Position numbers and translations under genes: made by a program. Below the pieces are notes generated by a model. That model did not search any database. It worked only from the letters and a program-made list of their open reading frames with translations, and was not told the origin of the DNA. Positions 3,396 to 7,208 of a DNA stretch of 7,208 nt are shown here, one piece after another. Positions within the stretch are counted from its first letter, which is position 1; each line of letters starts with the position of its first letter. Origin of the DNA: CAZPRQ01 sp964589415 (GTDB lineage Bacteria > Patescibacteriota > Doudnabacteria > UBA920); NCBI GenBank assembly GCA_964589415.1, contig CAZPRQ010000050.1, positions 1 through 7,208 on the forward strand. Direction: 5' to 3'.

Positions 3396-6260
3396 ATGGA
3401 AAATAAAATTTCAATTCGCGGCGCACGGCAACATAACTTAAAGAATATAGACGTAGATTTGCCGCGCAACAAACTTATTGTTATGACAGGCTTGTCGGGA
3501 TCCGGCAAGTCTTCTTTGGCGTTTGACACAATATACGCGGAAGGCCAGCGCCGGTATGTGGAATCTCTCTCCGCTTACGCAAGGCAGTTTATTGGCCTTA
3601 TGGACAAGCCGGACGTGGACAAGATTGAAGGCTTAAGCCCCGCCATTTCCATTGACCAGAAGTCGGCCAGCCATAATCCGCGTTCTACCGTAGGTACGGT
3701 TACGGAAATTTACGATTATTTGCGTTTGTTGTACGCGCGTATTGGCGTGCCCCATTGCCCGGTGTGCGGTAAAAAAATTTCCGGCCAGACTCTGCAGGCC
3801 ATGACCGACCATTTGCTCGCTGTGCCGGAAGGCACTCGTCTGCTTTTGCTTGCCCCGTTTATTAAAGATCAGAAAGGCGAGCATCGGCATATTTTTGAAC
3901 AGGCCAAAAAAGCCGGTTTTGCTCGCTTGCGGGTAGATGGCACGGTTATGGACTTAAACGAAGCCCAAAATTTAAAATTGGACAAGCAAAAAAAACATTC
4001 CATAGACGTGGTTGTTGACAGGGTTTCCGTTAGCAGGGAAGACAGGGGCCGCATAGCCGAAAGTTTGGAAAAGGCCTTGGACTTGGGTGACGGGATTGCC
4101 GTGGCTGTGCGTATGGACAAAGAGGGTAAGCCGGAAGCCGGAGGCGCGGACATTATTCTTTCCCAAAAATTTGCCTGCCCGGACGGCCACATGCAGTTGT
4201 CGGAGTTGGATCCGCGGGATTTTTCTTTTAACAGCCCGCACGGCGCCTGTCCCGAATGTAAAGGTTTAGGTACCAAGCTTACCGTGGAGCCGGATTTGGT
4301 TATGCCCAACCATAAGCTTACTTTGGCCGAAGGCGCTATTCGCCCGTGGAGCAAAACAACTTCCCGGCTTTCCTGGTATGGGCGTATTTTGGAAGCGGTT
4401 TCCAAAAAATACGGTTTTTCGCTTAATACGCCGGTAAAAGATTTACCCAAAAAATTTATAGACGTAGTGCTTTACGGTACAGGCGAAACCAAAGTGCGGG
4501 TAGCGGGGGAATTTACGACCCGCGAAGGTAGTTTTGAAATGGAAACGGTTTTTGAAGGCGTTGTGCCAAACTTGGAGCGGCGCTACAAGGAAACCGATTC
4601 CGAATATATGCGCAGCGAAATAGAAGCCTATATGCGCGTGCGCCAGTGCCATGTTTGCCATGGCAAACGCTTAAAACCGGAAGTCTTGGGCGTAACGGTA
4701 AATGCCAAAAATATTGTGGACGTCTCTTCCATGAATATAGAGGTAGCTGGCGGATTTTTTAAAGATTTGCCCAAGGAGCTTTCGCAGAAAGACAATATTA
4801 TTGCCAAGCAGATTTTAAAAGAAATAAACGCCCGTTTGTCATTTTTGCTAAATGTGGGTTTGGCTTATCTTTCTTTGGACCGCGCGGCCGACACTCTTTC
4901 CGGCGGCGAGGCCCAGCGCATACGCCTGGCCACGCAAATTGGTTCCGGCCTTACCGGCGTACTCTATATATTAGACGAGCCAAGCATTGGTTTGCATCAG
5001 CGCGACAATACTCGCTTGCTTAAAACCTTAAAAGATTTACGGGACTTGGGCAATACGGTTATTGTGGTGGAGCATGACGAGGAAACCATTCGGGAAGCGG
5101 ATTGGGTGGTGGATATTGGGCCGGGCGCGGGCAAGCATGGCGGGGAAGTAGTGGCCGAAGGGACGCCGGCACAAATAGAAAAAAGCCCCAAGAGCCTTAC
5201 TGGCCAGTATTTGTCGGGCAAGGAATTTATAGAAGTGCCAAAAAGGCGCCGCGCCGGCAATGGGCGCAAGCTGTCCATAATAGGGGCGGAAGAATTTAAC
5301 TTAAAAAACGTAAGCGTAGATATTCCTCTGGGCAAGTTTGTTTGCGTAACTGGTGTATCCGGCAGCGGGAAGTCCACCTTATTAAACGACATTTTAGCCA
5401 GGGCGCTAAATAAATATTTTTGGGGCAGCAAGGATGAGCCGGGCAAACATAAGAAAATTTTGGGATTGGAACATTTGGATAAAATTATAAACATTGACCA
5501 AAGCCCCATTGGCCGTACGCCGCGCTCTAACCCGGCCACATACACGGGGGTGTTTACGGCTATCCGCGATTTGTTTGCCGAAACCCGGGAAGCTAAAATG
5601 CGCGGTTACAAGTCCGGCAGGTTTAGTTTTAACGTTAAGGGCGGCCGCTGCGAAAAATGCGCGGGCGACGGCGTAATAAAAGTGGAAATGAATTTTTTGC
5701 CGGACGTGTACATTACTTGCGAGGAATGTCATGGTAAGCGTTACAACCGTGAAGCTTTGGAAATCCATTATAAGGAAAAGACCATTTCCGATGTTTTGGA
5801 AATGACGGTAGACGAAGCCAGAATATTTTTTGCCCCCATTCCCATAATCCATAAAAAATTGGAAACGCTTTCGCAAGTGGGGTTGGGTTATATGCGCCTT
5901 GGGCAGAACGCCACCACTCTCTCCGGCGGTGAGGCTCAGCGCATTAAGCTGGCTACGGAGCTTTCTCGCGCTTCCACCGGCCGTACTTTGTATTTGCTGG
6001 ACGAACCAACTACCGGCCTGCATTTTGCAGACGTAAAGCGTTTGGTGGAAGTGCTTTGGAAGCTGGTGGAAAAAGGCAACACCGTGGTGGTCATTGAACA
6101 TAATTTGGACATGATAAAAACCGCGGACTGGATAATAGACCTTGGACCCGAAGGCGGGGACAAGGGCGGGGAGGTGGTGGCTGTTGGCACGCCGGAAGAT
6201 GTGGCAAAAGTTAAAGCGTCTTACACGGGACAGTACTTGAAAAAATATTATAAACTTTAG
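3396..6260 (+). CDS. uvrA: UvrA, excinuclease ABC subunit A
   Basis: UvrA is the ATP-using damage sensor of nucleotide excision repair; as a dimer with UvrB it scans DNA and loads UvrB at lesions. Two ABC-type ATPase units are complete. The first has Walker A GLSGSGKS (32-39), signature LSGGEAQR (501-508), Walker B LYILDEPS (523-530) and switch His560. The second has Walker A GVSGSGKST (653-661), LSGGEAQR (842-849), LYLLDEPT (865-872) and His902. Cysteine pairs lie at 121/124, 285/288, 418/421, 752/755 and 775/778; the last two pairs form the C-terminal zinc module. In the insertion-domain zinc site one usual Cys is absent (C261, G264, H265). The length of 954 fits the family (about 940-955). 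The ATG at 3396 gives the standard N terminus (ISIRGARQHNLKN) but lacks a Shine-Dalgarno site. Identification is certain. Confidence 0.99.
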   Translation: MENKISIRGARQHNLKNIDVDLPRNKLIVMTGLSGSGKSSLAFDTIYAEGQRRYVESLSAYARQFIGLMDKPDVDKIEGLSPAISIDQKSASHNPRSTVGTVTEIYDYLRLLYARIGVPHCPVCGKKISGQTLQAMTDHLLAVPEGTRLLLLAPFIKDQKGEHRHIFEQAKKAGFARLRVDGTVMDLNEAQNLKLDKQKKHSIDVVVDRVSVSREDRGRIAESLEKALDLGDGIAVAVRMDKEGKPEAGGADIILSQKFACPDGHMQLSELDPRDFSFNSPHGACPECKGLGTKLTVEPDLVMPNHKLTLAEGAIRPWSKTTSRLSWYGRILEAVSKKYGFSLNTPVKDLPKKFIDVVLYGTGETKVRVAGEFTTREGSFEMETVFEGVVPNLERRYKETDSEYMRSEIEAYMRVRQCHVCHGKRLKPEVLGVTVNAKNIVDVSSMNIEVAGGFFKDLPKELSQKDNIIAKQILKEINARLSFLLNVGLAYLSLDRAADTLSGGEAQRIRLATQIGSGLTGVLYILDEPSIGLHQRDNTRLLKTLKDLRDLGNTVIVVEHDEETIREADWVVDIGPGAGKHGGEVVAEGTPAQIEKSPKSLTGQYLSGKEFIEVPKRRRAGNGRKLSIIGAEEFNLKNVSVDIPLGKFVCVTGVSGSGKSTLLNDILARALNKYFWGSKDEPGKHKKILGLEHLDKIINIDQSPIGRTPRSNPATYTGVFTAIRDLFAETREAKMRGYKSGRFSFNVKGGRCEKCAGDGVIKVEMNFLPDVYITCEECHGKRYNREALEIHYKEKTISDVLEMTVDEARIFFAPIPIIHKKLETLSQVGLGYMRLGQNATTLSGGEAQRIKLATELSRASTGRTLYLLDEPTTGLHFADVKRLVEVLWKLVEKGNTVVVIEHNLDMIKTADWIIDLGPEGGDKGGEVVAVGTPEDVAKVKASYTGQYLKKYYKL

Positions 6261-6267
6261 CTGCTAA

Positions 6268-6302
6268 ATAGGTTTTAGCTTTTAGGTTATAGGTTTTAGG
6301 AT
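6268..6302. repeat. TTTTAGG-word spacer repeat after uvrA
   Basis: Three imperfect copies of GGTTTTAG/TTTTAGGTTA begin 8 bases after the uvrA stop. The same style of repeat is found in frame within uvrC at 1923-1955. Confidence 0.6.
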
Positions 6303-6310
6303 AAAACAGT

Positions 6311-6334
6311 TTTACAAAGATGTTTACAAAGATG
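6311..6334. repeat. Perfect 12-bp tandem duplication
   Basis: TTTACAAAGATG occurs twice head to tail (6311-6322, 6323-6334). The inverse form, GGTCATCTTTGTTTA, occurs at 6353-6367 and 6370-6384 with a 17-base period. These words are the units from which the surrounding hairpins are built. Confidence 0.8.
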
Positions 6335-6364
6335 ACCTTTGCGCTGCGCAAAGGTCATCTTTGT
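6326..6364. repeat. 19-bp near-perfect palindrome downstream of uvrA
   Basis: Arms 6326-6344 and 6346-6364 are exact inverse complements (ACAAAGATGACCTTTGCGC) around a single T, so a very stable hairpin of about 18 bp is possible in RNA. It lies 65 bases after the uvrA stop and could end or protect the uvrA transcript, although the tract after it is mixed, not a pure T run. Confidence 0.8.
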
Positions 6365-6375
6365 TTACAGGTCAT

Positions 6376-6415
6376 CTTTGTTTATTTTTTGTAGGGGCGG
6401 CCAATGGCCGCCCTT
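6376..6415. repeat. GGGCGGCC hairpin repeat, copy 1
   Basis: A 40-bp unit (CTTTGTTTATTTTTTGTAGG onward) ending in a hairpin GGGCGGCC/GGCCGCCC (6395-6402, 6406-6413) with loop AAT. It recurs in the same orientation at 6607-6647 with one extra G. Confidence 0.85.
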
Positions 6416-6442
6416 GTAAACAAAGATGATCTTTATTTACAT

Positions 6443-6555
6443 TGTCATCCCAGAAATTTTCAGGGCTTTAACTGAAAATTATCTGGGATCCAGGCCCTAA
6501 TCTTTGTGCTGGATTCCGGATATCCTTCAGATGCATTCAGGATTCCGGAATGACA
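6443..6555. repeat. Third MITE-like repeat, related family
   Basis: A 113-bp element with terminal TTGTCATCCC and GGAATGACA (8 of 9 inverse matches from TGTCATCCC). A 9-bp hairpin lies at 6455-6480 (AATTTTCAG/CTGAAAATT), and GGATTCCGGA is repeated at 6511-6520 and 6540-6549. It shares TTGTCATCCC, AGGGCT and GGGATCCAG in the same order with the left element (93-102, 131-136, 149-157), so it is probably a diverged member of the same family. It is non-coding. Confidence 0.75.
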
Positions 6556-6592
6556 TCGGCGTTTCAGGAGGTGTAAGGGGTTATTAGCAGTG

Positions 6593-6647
6593 TAAACAAA
6601 GATCACCTTTGTTTATTTTTTGTAGGGGGCGGCCAATGGCCGCCCTT
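6593..6647. repeat. GGGCGGCC hairpin repeat, copy 2, with flanking hairpin
   Basis: The repeated unit is 6607-6647, 40 of 41 positions shared with copy 1. Its first bases also form a hairpin with the preceding word (TAAACAAAG 6593-6601, CTTTGTTTA 6607-6615). The second hairpin is at 6627-6645. TGTAAACAAAGAT, at 6591-6603, is also found at 6415-6427. Confidence 0.8.
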
Positions 6648-6670
6648 TAAGTGTGTTTATTTTACATAAA

Positions 6671-6687
6671 ATTTGTAAATTACAAAT
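6671..6687. repeat. Short AT palindrome
   Basis: ATTTGTAA and TTACAAAT around one A. It might be an operator, but AT-rich palindromes of this size are common by chance. Bases 6648-6744 otherwise show nothing that I recognise, and no open reading frame of note lies in 6261-7208. Confidence 0.35.
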
Positions 6688-6744
6688 GTAGATTTGGAGA
6701 ATTTATGAATTCAAGAATTTAGCGCACCAGTTAGTAGTGTATTA

Positions 6745-6983
6745 ATGTGAGTCTAAAAACCCTCCGATATGCCATCCCGGGCGAGTCTGCCTCATCGGCA
6801 GACAGGTGCATCCGACTTGTCCGCCGAAGCTTTTTTGTATATTAAACATATCTTTGATTAGGCTTGAGGCGAAGGCGGAGACCCCAAGATCCAGTTTCTA
6901 AGCCAACTTCTGGATCCCGGATATTTTTATAGCCCTAAAAATTCCGCAGGCAGGCGGGATAACTGAGATTTTTGGAATCACAT
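6745..6983. repeat. MITE-like dispersed repeat, right copy (inverted)
   Basis: The inverse of the left element. Bases 6760-6945 match the complement of 307-122 without gaps over 186 bp with a single mismatch (6930 against 137). The ends are more diverged: 3 of 15 mismatches at the 5' end and 7 of 38 at the 3' end, plus a 9-bp loss corresponding to left 113-121, which removes one arm of the first hairpin. Its own terminal repeats are imperfect (14 of 17). No target duplication is evident. Confidence 0.9.
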
Positions 6984-6992
6984 CACATACTC

Positions 6993-7020
6993 TTGACATA
7001 ATACTAAAATATCGTATAAT
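6993..7020 (+). promoter_or_regulatory. Rightward consensus sigma70-type promoter
   Basis: A perfect TTGACA (6993-6998) and a perfect TATAAT (7015-7020) are separated by 16 bases. Transcription would start near 7027 and run out of the window to the right through the hairpin repeat at 7077-7130. The gene served is not visible. Confidence 0.7.
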
Positions 7021-7076
7021 ATTGAGCTACCTTACTTTACGGCTCAGTTTTTGAGTTTGGTGGGTTTTTGTCTGCT

Positions 7077-7130
7077 TGTAGTCGCTCGATTTATCGAGCC
7101 TCAACAAGCCTGATAAATCAGGCAACTACA
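7077..7130. repeat. 54-bp double-hairpin element with terminal inverted repeats
   Basis: Ends TGTAGTCG and CAACTACA are inverse matches at 7 of 8 positions. Inside are two hairpins, GCTCGAT/ATCGAGC (7084-7099) and GCCTGA/TCAGGC (7108-7123). It looks like a tiny non-autonomous dispersed repeat and would lie in the 5' leader of the transcript from 6993-7020. Confidence 0.7.
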
Positions 7131-7181
7131 TAGGCAAAAAATATAGGCAAAATCAATTGTTCCTATATCTGCTTAATAACT

Positions 7182-7208
7182 TCGTAGTAGTTGCTCGATT
7201 CATCGAGC
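7182..7208. repeat. Start of a second double-hairpin element, cut by the window end
   Basis: TCGTAGTAGTTG is followed by GCTCGAT/ATCGAGC (7193-7208), differing from 7084-7099 by one base in the loop. The rest is beyond the window. Confidence 0.55.

Noticed and set aside
3633..6190. Several long frames on the minus strand or in the other plus frame within uvrA
   Set aside because: They are shadows of a well-conserved UvrA; no independent signals or recognisable domains.
6311..6650. Possible CRISPR array in the repeat cluster
   Set aside because: Repeat units vary in length, orientation and spacing, there are no regular unique spacers, and no cas gene is nearby.
6261..7208. tRNA, rRNA or other known RNA gene in the right-hand region
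   Set aside because: No cloverleaf, rRNA-like or known riboswitch core was recognised; the hairpins are explained by repeats.

Overview
The window holds two nucleotide excision repair genes, uvrC (minus strand, 357-2387) and uvrA (plus strand, 3396-6260). Between them is an operon of five very small predicted membrane-protein genes (2472-3164). The intergenic DNA on both sides is dense with repeats. The standard genetic code fits: both repair genes are full length with no internal TGA, and TGA ends one of the small genes. Long genes separated by hairpin repeats of the TGTCATCCC...GGGATCCAG type and by degenerate AT-rich words, with repeats inside a coding sequence, suggest a Candidate Phyla Radiation (Patescibacteria) genome, perhaps Parcubacteria-like. 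This is inferred from style; no taxonomic marker was compared.

Layout from left to right: a leftward consensus promoter leaving the window (37-66); a MITE-like repeat with perfect 19-bp terminal inverted repeats (75-322); uvrC on the minus strand; a divergent promoter region (2395-2464); five small genes, four with clear Shine-Dalgarno sites and tightly packed junctions, ended by an intrinsic terminator (3187-3220); an AT/pyrimidine-rich spacer with the uvrA promoter (3225-3395); uvrA; about 0.5 kb of mixed short repeats and hairpins (6261-6700); the second MITE-like repeat in inverted orientation (6745-6983); a rightward consensus promoter (6993-7020); and a small double-hairpin repeat that recurs at the window edge.

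UvrA finds DNA damage with UvrB, and UvrC then cuts on both sides of the lesion; uvrB is not in the window. UvrA looks complete apart from one altered zinc-ligand position. UvrC keeps all its catalytic residues but, at 676 residues, is longer than the roughly 560-610 usual for the family. The excess lies in segments whose DNA reads like intergenic repeats kept in frame.

The points most worth following are the five-gene micro-operon of unrecognised membrane peptides, the repeat-derived insertions in UvrC, and the pair of inverted repeats (186-bp core, one mismatch) that bracket the whole uvrC-to-uvrA block.
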